A DNA stretch of 64,000 bases from Scytonema sp. UIC 10036 (GTDB lineage: Bacteria; Cyanobacteriota; Cyanobacteriia; Cyanobacteriales; Nostocaceae), in the NCBI RefSeq assembly GCF_009725235.1, contig NZ_WJFC01000003.1, positions 62,001 through 126,000 on the forward strand. Direction: 5' to 3'. A program made the translations under genes and the position numbers. Positions 56,854-64,000 of the stretch are shown here, one piece after another; positions within the stretch are counted from its first letter, which is position 1, and each line of letters begins with the position of its first letter. The notes under the pieces were generated by a model. The model was not told the origin of the DNA, did not search any database, and saw only the letters and a list, made by a program, of their open reading frames with translations.

Positions 56854-58191
56854 TTATTGTTGAGAATTTTCATGGCTACTAGTATGTAAGATGACACCCC
56901 GACACTCTCCAAAACCTATCCTCACAAAACCTGGTTTCTCACAGTACCCGCGCAGGATTGCTTCATCACCATCTAACAAAAAAGAGCGCATCTCACCTGT
57001 AGGTAGTTCAATCTGATTGACTCCACGCTGCGTTATCTCTAACAGACATCCTTGTGAACCAATTGCAGCACCTGAAACTGTTCCACTCGCTAACAAATCA
57101 CCAGAACGGAGGTTACAACCATTACTTGTGTGATGAGTTAGCATTTGTGCCATTGTCCAGTACATTTCTTTAAAAGAGCCACGGCTGACGCAGAATGGTT
57201 CTAGCCCCGCCTCTCGCATTTGAACCGATCGCAGTAGAGCTTCTACCGTAATATCAACACCCCCCATTTTAGTATCTTCTGGGGAAAGCAGATAAGGTAG
57301 CAGCGAAGGGTCTTCCGGATCGCGCTTAAAAGCTGGACTTCGGAAAGGTGCTAGTGCTTCTTGAGTCACCACCCAAGGTGATACAGTCGTTGCAAAGCTT
57401 TTCCCCAAAAAAGGACCCAGGGGCTGATATTCCCAAGCTTGAATATCCCTTGCTGACCAATCATTGACCAAACACAGCCCGAAGATATGTTCTTCAGCAG
57501 TCTCTATGGGGATAGGTTGTCCCAACTCATTGCCAACACTCACAAAGAAACCAATTTCGAGTTCGTAATCTAGCATTTGAGTTGGTTCAAAACTAGGGGT
57601 GAGTGCTTCAGGGCTTTTTCTCTGACCCTTGGGGCGCACAATAGCTGTATCACTAGGTATAATTGATGAGGCACGTCCGTGATAAGCAATGGGGATATGT
57701 TTGTAGTTGGGCAAGAGAGGATTATCTGGACGAAAAAGCTTTCCTACATTAGTTGCATGAAAAATTGAAGCATAAAAATCAGTATAATCACCAATATTAA
57801 CTGGTAGTAAAAGTTTAGCAGCACACATGGGAACGAGCATTTGTTGCGCTGTAGGCGAGCGATCGTTCAATTGCAGTAATTGACTCAGGTGACGGCGTAA
57901 CATTAATGAAGCCCCACCTCCGAGTCCCATCAGTTGATTTAAGTTAGATTCCCCGCAAGCCACTTGTAGATGTTCGGGAAGTTCTTGCAAAAGCCCTGTC
58001 TGCAAGCATAGGAACAAATCCAGAATTTGGTCGCCTATAGCAACACCGATGCGTGAGGGTTCAGCGCTGTCTAAAAGTTGAAATACACCAAAAGGTAAGT
58101 TTTGAATTGGAAAATCAGTGTCCTTGCCATTGGCTGATTCTACCCAACTACGCAAGTTTGGATCGTGGGTGGTGTCGATGGGACGGCTCAT
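56854..58191 (-). CDS. fahA: Fumarylacetoacetase
   Basis: The 445 residues from MSRPIDTTHDPNLRSWVESA (start chosen at ATG 58191 because it gives the family-standard N-terminus) include DFYASIFHATNVGKLFRPDN, LPIAYHGRASS-like HIPIAYHGRASS, LDYELEIGFFV, NDWSARDIQAWEYQPLG and RSGDLLASGTVSG. These cover the metal and active-site elements of the FAH fold. The enzyme hydrolyses fumarylacetoacetate to fumarate and acetoacetate, the last step of tyrosine degradation. The preceding pathway enzymes are not in the window. Confidence 0.94.
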   Translation of the reverse strand: MSRPIDTTHDPNLRSWVESANGKDTDFPIQNLPFGVFQLLDSAEPSRIGVAIGDQILDLFLCLQTGLLQELPEHLQVACGESNLNQLMGLGGGASLMLRRHLSQLLQLNDRSPTAQQMLVPMCAAKLLLPVNIGDYTDFYASIFHATNVGKLFRPDNPLLPNYKHIPIAYHGRASSIIPSDTAIVRPKGQRKSPEALTPSFEPTQMLDYELEIGFFVSVGNELGQPIPIETAEEHIFGLCLVNDWSARDIQAWEYQPLGPFLGKSFATTVSPWVVTQEALAPFRSPAFKRDPEDPSLLPYLLSPEDTKMGGVDITVEALLRSVQMREAGLEPFCVSRGSFKEMYWTMAQMLTHHTSNGCNLRSGDLLASGTVSGAAIGSQGCLLEITQRGVNQIELPTGEMRSFLLDGDEAILRGYCEKPGFVRIGFGECRGVILHTSSHENSQQ

Positions 58192-58392
58192 AACATTTGC
58201 AACTACATTTGGATTTTGGACAAAAAAGATGATTCGGTAGAGAATCGGCAAAACTAAAAGTGCCCAATTTGAGGTAATTATAGTCAAAGGGAACAAAAAA
58301 CAGGGAACACCTGACTTGTCAAAGTGGGGGATTAATAAGTATTTCTAACAATGACCGTTCAAGACGATAATTTGTCTGGGTGACAATTTTCC

Positions 58393-59676
58393 TTATATTT
58401 GCAGTCTCCAAACTTTAATTTCTCCATTCTGGCTACTGCTTGCAACTACCCGAACATCAGCACTTACCGCAACAGACTGAACCGAGCGAGCGTGTCCACC
58501 TAGATGAACAATCATAATTCCTTTGATGGAATCCCAAACCTCAATTTGACCATCTTGATTACCACTTACAAAGAAATGACCGCCATTCACTATAGCTAAA
58601 GAGTTAATAGCTGAGGTACTATGGCACGACTTTTTACTATTTGTTTTTAAATTCCAGATTTTCATTTGACCGCTTTCATCACCACTGACAACTATTTGAC
58701 CATCAGGGGCGATCGCGACTGCGCTCACAGGTTTATTATGCATTTCTGGAAAATCATAGGGAGATTCTCTAATAGTATCTAAAGTCCAAACTTTGACTCT
58801 TTTAGTACCCGTACTCAATACAAGAACTCGACCGTTAGCACTCAGGCTCAGAGAGCGAACTGATTTTCTATATCTTTCAAATGCTCTAAAGTTATAGCGA
58901 TTGTCAATAAGAATTTTAGCATCTGTAGCATTTATATTTATAGATTTGACTTCAACAGTTCCACCTTCACTAACACTGACAATAATTGGGGAAGTACTAT
59001 CTTTACTAATAGCAATCGAACGGATTGCAGTGGAGTGCCATTTACTATTGTGAAGAAGTTTGGGAGGAGTTAAGAATGTAGAATCGGTTGACATCTGCCA
59101 AATTTTACCATTACCACTCTTGCCACCGCTAATAATCATGTTGCGCTCGGAGTGAATGGCAACTGACTTAACTGAGTCCTCATGTCCCCTAAAAGCATTA
59201 ATTTCCTTTTTACTATTCAGGTTCCAAACTCGAATAACTCCCTTATCGTCACCACTAACAAGTATTTGACCGTCAGCACTGATGTCTATAGAGTTAATCA
59301 TCGAGGTATCTAATGGGTCTTTAGGGAGCTTCTCTTCATTAATTATATTCCAGTTTTCAGTATCATCTGTTTTTTGTTTAGTATCATCTGTCTTTTGTTG
59401 AGTATCATGTGTTAACAGTTCTTCGGCAACGGATTTTAAGAGTAAATTTTCAGGAGTTAACTTGCATGCCGCAAGAATTAGTTTTTTAACCCATCCCTGA
59501 GCCTCTGCTATTCTTATGAGATTAAAAACTATGTCATTTAAGTTACTATCTTCAATTATTTCATCTAAGTTTTTATCTAGTTCAAATGATAATAATTGCT
59601 CGATCGATGATTTTTTAGGAAAGGCATTAATCAAAGCTTCTTGTAGTTTTTTACGTTGCTGACCAGATAAATTCAT
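58393..59676 (-). CDS. WD40 repeat protein with N-terminal effector-associated-like domain
   Basis: The first 90 residues of this 427-residue protein (MNLSGQQRKKLQEALINAFP, IEQLLSFELDKNLDEI, NLIRIAEAQGWVKKLILAA) match the small helical effector-associated domain (EAD1) used in bacterial conflict and signalling systems. A linker with a duplicated QKTDDT unit follows, then about seven WD40 blades (for example SADGQILVSGDDKGVIRVWN, APDGQIVVSGDESGQMKIWN). It would pair through its EAD with an effector bearing the same domain elsewhere. The gene stands alone. Confidence 0.8.
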   Translation of the reverse strand: MNLSGQQRKKLQEALINAFPKKSSIEQLLSFELDKNLDEIIEDSNLNDIVFNLIRIAEAQGWVKKLILAACKLTPENLLLKSVAEELLTHDTQQKTDDTKQKTDDTENWNIINEEKLPKDPLDTSMINSIDISADGQILVSGDDKGVIRVWNLNSKKEINAFRGHEDSVKSVAIHSERNMIISGGKSGNGKIWQMSTDSTFLTPPKLLHNSKWHSTAIRSIAISKDSTSPIIVSVSEGGTVEVKSININATDAKILIDNRYNFRAFERYRKSVRSLSLSANGRVLVLSTGTKRVKVWTLDTIRESPYDFPEMHNKPVSAVAIAPDGQIVVSGDESGQMKIWNLKTNSKKSCHSTSAINSLAIVNGGHFFVSGNQDGQIEVWDSIKGIMIVHLGGHARSVQSVAVSADVRVVASSSQNGEIKVWRLQI

Positions 59677-60078
59677 GTTTTTAAAAGAGAACGGGGAACG
59701 GAGAACTCTTAACGGGGAACACCGGATAAGTATGGTGTGGCGTTACACCGCACCAAGGCGTGCCACGCTCTTGAAATGTATCATTTCAGTATAGTGTGGC
59801 GTTGCGACCGGATTTTACCTAGAAGGGTACAGGAAACAGATCGTTCCTCCCTGTTCCCTGTTAGGCGTTGCCTTCTTGTAAAATGACAGTTAAATAATTA
59901 TGTACCGCTATCTCAAAATGCGTCAACAAGGTTAACAGGGGTCTTCAGTATAACAAGTCCAACAACAAAATCAAACTTTTCAAGGAACGTACAGCAGTAC
60001 AGCAACTTTGGAAAAAGGCAAAAATAATCTAGAGGAGTTATTAGAGCAATCTGACTCTATCTTACATATTGATTGGAA
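59677..60078. other. Intergenic region with palindromes and a possible gene tail
   Basis: Palindromic interspersed sequence (about 59725-59815, containing GTGTGGCGTTACACCGCACC) is present. A short coherent plus-strand frame at 59954-60083 (QVQQQNQTFQGTYSSTATLE, NNLEELLEQSDSILHIDWNY) looks like the end of a lost gene, but is too short to assign. Confidence 0.4.
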
Positions 60079-60810
60079 TTATTGACTGATTTGCAACGGT
60101 AGCTTACTAGCTAGAAAATCAGTGCAAGTTGGAGAAAAATGCGATCGAAAATCTTCTTTAGATAACAAAATGTAACCTCGAGACTTTCCAGTTGCCTTAT
60201 CAAGAGAAGCAAGAGCATCCCAGAGTAGTGATAAAGGAACCCAGTGCGACGGGTACTTAAAGCGAGCAACATCCATAATTAACACTAAGTCTCGTTTTGG
60301 GTGATATCCTCCTACTGGAGAGAAATGACCATCTCCAGTTTGTCCCAAAATTTCTCGCGAGTAGGAAACGACTAGGTGAAATCCTTCTGGAGATCGAGTG
60401 GCTTTTCTGACAGTTTCTCGAAATGCTTCGATAGTTGTATTGTCATAACGATAAGCCTCTACTTTTGCTCCATTACAACGCCCCAAACATACAAATTGGT
60501 CGAATGTCATTCCCTGTTCTTTAATAGCTGACAATTGCAAGCAGCAATCAAGTATTTCCTCACTGTACCATCGCCACAATCCTTTCCAGATTCGACCCGG
60601 ATCGATTGACAGTGCGTTAAGGACAACAACGAGTGTAGCAAGACCGCAGTAAGCAGGTTCTGACTGGGTATGAAATTGCTCAGCTAGAGCAAAATAACTT
60701 TCCATACTTCCTAGAGTTAATGCTTCTGTGAAAATTTGTCTGCCTTCTGAAGATGAAAAAGCAATAAGTTGTGACGGTAAAGGTCGGCGATAAAATCCAT
60801 TAGTGTCCAT
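60079..60810 (-). CDS. Phytochelatin synthase family protein (bacterial short form)
   Basis: This 243-residue papain-like enzyme has the catalytic triad C55 (SEPAYCGLATL), H162 (GDGHFSPVGGYH) and D180 (LIMDVARFKYP), close to plant phytochelatin synthase numbering. The C-terminal sensor domain of the plant enzyme is absent, as in cyanobacterial homologues. These mainly cleave glutathione to gamma-glutamylcysteine and synthesise phytochelatin poorly. It likely works in thiol or heavy-metal metabolism, in keeping with the DUF305 and efflux genes nearby. Confidence 0.92.
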   Translation of the reverse strand: MDTNGFYRRPLPSQLIAFSSSEGRQIFTEALTLGSMESYFALAEQFHTQSEPAYCGLATLVVVLNALSIDPGRIWKGLWRWYSEEILDCCLQLSAIKEQGMTFDQFVCLGRCNGAKVEAYRYDNTTIEAFRETVRKATRSPEGFHLVVSYSREILGQTGDGHFSPVGGYHPKRDLVLIMDVARFKYPSHWVPLSLLWDALASLDKATGKSRGYILLSKEDFRSHFSPTCTDFLASKLPLQISQ

Positions 60811-61491
60811 ATAAGCTGGTAGATCTCGATCGATAAGTTGATTTATTTAATGATTTAGAGTTATTTAATCGCAACACAAATTGTTAGAGTAGGACGGGCA
60901 TTGCTCAATAAATCGCGAATGTGGTTGGCAATGTCTACCCTACCGTGAAGTATGTTTCCCACTTTCCAAGCTGCTTTTAACATCTCTTTCCATAAATTTC
61001 GGATTTCTTGAGCTAATATAATTGAGTAAGTTAGTGTTAATAATCATAATGGCTTTGTAGTAGGGATGCATGCGTTCGCCGTCAGGCGTGCCGTAGGCAT
61101 AGACAGCGCTACTACGAACGAAATTAGCGAGTTTTATTTTTTGTTACAGAGTTGGTTTTTTCTCCAATTTACTGAGAAAAAATTGCTGACTTGATCTTAG
61201 ACTCTCCTGTTAACTGGAGAGTCAAGTCGCTTCAGTGCAATTTGTTATTCTTAATTACCAATTATTTTGTCAGAGATGATTTATAAAGTAAACATTAAGA
61301 CACCGTAGGTTGGGTTGAGGAACGAAACCCAACGTTTAATGAAATTGTTGGGTTTTACTTCGTTCTACCCAACCTACACAATACATTTGACCATTTAAGA
61401 TTTACTTGATAAATGACCTCTCACTGGTTGCTGTTAAAATTTCATCCTCATTTCATTTTAATTTGAAATACTAGACATTGAGTATAGTTTG
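60811..61491. other. Intergenic region with two interspersed repeats
   Basis: A palindromic repeat at 61058-61126 (GTAGTAGGGATGCATGCGTT ... AGACAGCGCTACTACGAACG) matches 13577-13648. A GTAGGTTGGG core repeat lies at 61307-61376. No coding sequence was found. The last 50 bases hold the putative control region of the DUF305 gene. Confidence 0.7.
61440..61488 (+). promoter_or_regulatory. Putative promoter with 11-bp-spaced direct repeats
   Basis: TTTCATCCTCA, TTTCATTTTAA and TTTGAAATACT are three consecutive 11-base units. A TATAGT box (61483-61488) follows. The arrangement fits an OmpR-class metal or stress regulator acting just upstream of RNA polymerase. The -10 box is very close to the first ATG (61492), so translation may start at a later ATG (61501 or 61513). 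Confidence 0.4.
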
Positions 61492-62214
61492 ATGAAATAT
61501 ATGAAGAAATCTATGCAACGCATTTCTTGGCAGAACGGGTTTTTTACTTTTGTAGCACTTACATCCCTAACAGGGAGTTTACTCGCATCCTGTTCGACAA
61601 CTACCTCCCAAACTCAAACCCCATCCTCGGAACCGACTGCTGTAGAAGCAGGCAATAAGCAGCATATGAACCATGGTGGTATGGAACATGGGAACCACAC
61701 GAGTCACAGCATGGATTTAGGTTCTGCTGATACTAACTACGATTTGCGGTTTATTGACGGCATGAGATTGCATCACAGAGGGGCAATTGAAATGGCAAAA
61801 GAAGCGGAGCAAAAATCAAAAAGACCTGAAATTAAGACTTTGGCACGTAATATTATTCTTGCTCAAAATAGGGAAGAAAATGAACTGTTGCGATGGCGAA
61901 AAGATTGGTATCCCCAAGCCAGTGCAGAACCTGTTGTCTATGGTGGAGAAGGTAAGTCTGTTATGCCAATGTCGCAAGAACAACAGCAAAGTATGAAAAT
62001 GGTTGAAAATTTGGGTTCGGCGGATACTGAGTTTGACCTGCGGTTTATGAATGCGATGATTGTTCATCACGAAGGTGCTGTCGATATGGCAAAAGATGCG
62101 TTGAATAAGTCTAAGCGCCCTGAAGTTAGAAAATTGGCTCAAGAAATTATTGACTCTCAGCAGAAGGAAATTGACCAAATGAACCAATGGAGAAAAGATT
62201 GGTATAAGAAATAA
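61492..62214 (+). CDS. DUF305 lipoprotein with two DUF305 repeats
   Basis: This protein of about 240 residues has a lipobox-like signal end (GSLLASCSTTT). The mature part is rich in His and Met (KQHMNHGGMEHGNHTSHSM). Two copies of the DUF305 motif follow: YDLRFIDGMRLHHRGAIEMA and FDLRFMNAMIVHHEGAVDMA, each followed by KKSKRPEIKTLA-type helices and QWRKDWY. DUF305 proteins are ferritin-like four-helix proteins, often linked to copper. The gene lies near a CzcB/CusB-like efflux gene and a phytochelatin-synthase homologue, supporting a periplasmic metal-binding role. Confidence 0.88.
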   Translation: MKYMKKSMQRISWQNGFFTFVALTSLTGSLLASCSTTTSQTQTPSSEPTAVEAGNKQHMNHGGMEHGNHTSHSMDLGSADTNYDLRFIDGMRLHHRGAIEMAKEAEQKSKRPEIKTLARNIILAQNREENELLRWRKDWYPQASAEPVVYGGEGKSVMPMSQEQQQSMKMVENLGSADTEFDLRFMNAMIVHHEGAVDMAKDALNKSKRPEVRKLAQEIIDSQQKEIDQMNQWRKDWYKK

Positions 62215-62255
62215 CTTGATTTCTCTAACTCCATATACCTTTAGGAGGCAGCTAG

Positions 62256-62372
62256 TCAATGGGAATTTATTTTTTGGGGTGGACTGCTGCCACCGATCCT
62301 GTCGCGCAAGTATTCCCACATCCGTCTAATTTCGGTTCGGAATTCTTGGCGCTCAATTGGGGCTTGCTGCAT
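62256..62372 (-). CDS. 38-residue ORF overlapping the Uma2 gene end
   Basis: The reading frame starts at an ATG inside the last codons of the Uma2 gene and reads MQQAPIERQEFRTEIRRMWE, then YLRDRIGGSSPPQ. The composition (amphipathic, basic, one clear helix) is protein-like and the overlap suggests translational coupling. I do not recognise a family. It could also be a chance frame. Confidence 0.35.
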   Translation of the reverse strand: MQQAPIERQEFRTEIRRMWEYLRDRIGGSSPPQKINSH

Positions 62373-62976
62373 CAAAAATCTGGTCAGCAGTCAAATTCAG
62401 GTCTGGGAATAGAGGTGATTGGATGCGTTCGCTCCCTCTAAACTGGCTAACTTGATACTCGTCTTCGACCAGATGGTACACAGAGATAGTCGGTTGCTTG
62501 GGATTGCCGATAAATTTGCGCCCGCCTAACGCCGCATAATCCACAATCCAGTATTCAGGAATACCCATTTCCTCATAGTCAGCAAGCTTTTTGAGATAAT
62601 CATCACGCCAGTTCGTGCTTACTACCTCGATAACTAAAGGAATTGATGCGGCATCCGATACAGTTGACTCTTTTTTCCACAGAGGTTCTTTGGTTAAATT
62701 AGGGCTGTTTAGTAGCAGCACATCTGGTGAGTAAGCTGATTCACTGTTAGTTGGTTTAACAAATGCTGTTTTAGGGATGAAATAAGGCAGTTTTAAACGT
62801 TTGTATTCTGCAACTATTTCTCCTACCAAAAATCCGATTACCTCTTCATGGTCTCCTGTAGGTGGTGGCATCTCAATAATTACTCCATTATACAGTTCAT
62901 ACCGTTGTTTCTTATCTGTTGGATACCAAGCAATAAATTCATCGAAAGTTACTTGTTTGGTTAAGGTTTGGGTCAT
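62353..62976 (-). CDS. Uma2 family (PD-(D/E)xK-fold) protein
   Basis: The 207 residues have the Uma2/DUF820 layout: VTFDEFIAWYPTDKKQRYEL, NGVIIEMPPPTGDHEEVIGF, YSPDVLLLNSP (catalytic-type Asp), PLVIEVVSTNWRDDYLKKL (Glu and Lys) and IPEYWIVDY. These restriction-endonuclease-fold proteins are highly expanded in cyanobacteria; activity is generally undemonstrated. It starts at ATG 62976 with an AAGGAGAAAACAAG ribosome binding site region. Confidence 0.9.
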   Translation of the reverse strand: MTQTLTKQVTFDEFIAWYPTDKKQRYELYNGVIIEMPPPTGDHEEVIGFLVGEIVAEYKRLKLPYFIPKTAFVKPTNSESAYSPDVLLLNSPNLTKEPLWKKESTVSDAASIPLVIEVVSTNWRDDYLKKLADYEEMGIPEYWIVDYAALGGRKFIGNPKQPTISVYHLVEDEYQVSQFRGSERIQSPLFPDLNLTADQIFDAASPN

Positions 62977-63025
62977 CTTGTTTTCTCCTTAGTCGTTTCT
63001 GACTCCTCTGGTGGTTGCCAGTAAA

Positions 63026-63130
63026 TTAACTAGCTTGGCTGTACTCGATAATACCTGTGTCTTGATAGAACTGGTATCTAGTAATGCCCATCTCATCTAC
63101 AAACTGTTTAATCCTGTTTTTAATGGGCAT
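63026..63130 (-). pseudogene. N-terminal fragment of an XRE-like helix-turn-helix regulator
   Basis: The short frame reads MPIKNRIKQFVDEMGITRYQ, then FYQDTGIIEYSQAS and stop. The 'KNRIKQFVDxxGITRYxFxxDTG' start is typical of small XRE-type regulators, but the recognition helix and the rest are missing. It lies directly upstream of the Uma2 gene on the same strand. The remainder of 62977-63363 holds a palindromic repeat at 63165-63212 (GGAGGCGGAGCCTC, CCCAGGCGGAGCCTGGGAAC). Confidence 0.5.
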
Positions 63131-63363
63131 TCAGTAATTATAAACGGCAAATTGAGCACAGGAGGCGGAGCCTCTAGTCAGGCATTCCCAGGCGGAGCCT
63201 GGGAACGAGGGAACAGAGGATTCCCTTCTCCCTGTGGGGGAAGGGTTGGGGATGAGGGCGGTTTACCAATTTCATCTTATTTTCATTTCTCAGTGGCAAA
63301 CTGAAAGGTGCATACACATTCTTTATTCTTTCTTCCCAGTACTAAAAAATCTACTAAAGCACC

Positions 63364-64000
63364 ATGCCCAACTCTTTGCCTCAGTTGTCAAAAGTAGTTC
63401 CTTGCATTTCCAGTGGTGTACTGAGCTTTATGTTACTGCCCAGCCCCACAGTTGTGTTAGCTCATGCGGGACACGGAAATGAATTTCAAGGTGGTGAAAC
63501 CACTGGTGGTACCACTTCGATTCAAGTTGAAGCGGAAACGGCTAAACGCATGGGAATTCAAGTTGAGCCAGTGAAGCGTCAGCGACTCGCTGTTGGCATT
63601 AAAACTATCGGACAAATTGAAACTTTACCCGATCGACAAGTGGAAGTGACGACTCCCATTTCTGGGGCAAAAGTGGTTGAACTGTTGGTGGAACCTGGTG
63701 CATTGGTTCGGAAAGGTCAAGCTGTAGCGGTTCTGACCAGCCCCGATTTGGTGACACTGCGTGTTGAGTCCCAGGAAAAACTTGCTCAAGGACAAGCTGA
63801 TTTGCAACAAGCGATCGCAGACTTAAAGCTTGCCCAGCAAAACTATGAGAAATATCAGCAGATAGCAGCAGCAGAGATAGCTCAAGCACAAAGTCTGGTT
63901 GCTTTTGCTCGAGAAAAATATGAAAAAGACCAACAATTGACAAATGCTGGTGCTTTACCACGCCGCACAGCCTTGGAATCCCAAACCCAGCTAGCACAGG
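63364..64000 (+). CDS. RND metal-efflux periplasmic adaptor (CzcB/CusB-like), 3' end outside window
   Basis: The frame is open from ATG 63364 to the window end (212 codons). It has a signal peptide (VLSFMLLPSPTVVLAHAG) and a short His-containing stretch (HAGHGNEFQGG). The beta-barrel/lipoyl start follows: AETAKRMGIQVEPVKRQRL, GQIETLPDRQVEVTTPISG and VVELLVEPGALVRKGQAVAV. The coiled-coil hairpin begins thereafter (EKLAQGQADLQQAIADLKLA). This is the membrane-fusion subunit that links an inner-membrane RND pump to an outer-membrane channel. The AKRMGI segment is characteristic of heavy-metal efflux members. Confidence 0.9.
   Translation, partial: MPNSLPQLSKVVPCISSGVLSFMLLPSPTVVLAHAGHGNEFQGGETTGGTTSIQVEAETAKRMGIQVEPVKRQRLAVGIKTIGQIETLPDRQVEVTTPISGAKVVELLVEPGALVRKGQAVAVLTSPDLVTLRVESQEKLAQGQADLQQAIADLKLAQQNYEKYQQIAAAEIAQAQSLVAFAREKYEKDQQLTNAGALPRRTALESQTQLAQ

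Overview
The window is chromosomal DNA from a filamentous, probably Nostocales-type, cyanobacterium. The evidence is frequent GCGATCGC (HIP1) octamers, the chlL-DUF5331-chlN order for the dark-operative protochlorophyllide reductase, an Anabaena-type sensory rhodopsin transducer, a NuiA-like nuclease inhibitor, an HstK-type Ser/Thr-His kinase, and abundant short palindromic and GTAGGTTGGG-type interspersed repeats. No rRNA, tRNA, CRISPR array or intact transposase was seen.

Region 1 (1-11.5 kb) is a decaying island of stress and membrane genes. Intact genes are a DUF389 membrane protein (cut by the window start), an M48 metalloprotease, a DUF1400 exported protein, a DesC-type desaturase and a rhodopsin-transducer homologue. 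Between them lie relics: a second desaturase, an SRPBCC protein, DUF1816, YihY/BrkB, a large membrane protein tail, a histidine kinase with an internal stop, an S-layer-homology protein cut at a YihY junction, and two xanthine-dehydrogenase-type subunits.

Region 2 (11.5-26.3 kb) starts with a multidomain OmpR-type regulator and a general-stress protein. It then holds a probable hopanoid/bacteriohopanepolyol side-chain cluster: a B12-radical SAM protein of the HpnP class, an ArnT-like glycosyltransferase, HpnI and HpnJ. These are followed by a cyclic-peptide-type ABC exporter, a ferritin-like diiron protein and a squalene/phytoene-synthase-like enzyme.

Region 3 (27-36.3 kb) carries chlL, a DUF5331 gene and chlN, then a retropepsin-like protein, a double-domain NuiA-like protein, a cupin, an aromatic amino acid permease and two small unknown genes.

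Region 4 (36.4-51.1 kb, minus strand) is a phage-defence locus in BREX type 3 order: brxF, brxC, pglX, (helicase), pglZ, and a BrxA-position gene. It is atypical. The helicase is reduced to about 100 C-terminal codons. The space between pglX and that relic holds a GHKL/RecG-like ATP-binding protein and an ATPase plus predicted PD-(D/E)xK nuclease pair. An orphan DUF433 antitoxin-like gene sits at the helicase scar. BrxF lacks a normal P-loop and carries an in-frame interspersed repeat.

Region 5 (51.3-64 kb) contains a giant HstK-type kinase divergent from the defence locus, fumarylacetoacetase, an EAD-like/WD40 protein, a bacterial phytochelatin-synthase homologue, a DUF305 lipoprotein, a Uma2 protein and the start of a CzcB/CusB-like metal-efflux adaptor. 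The last set suggests a metal-handling neighbourhood.
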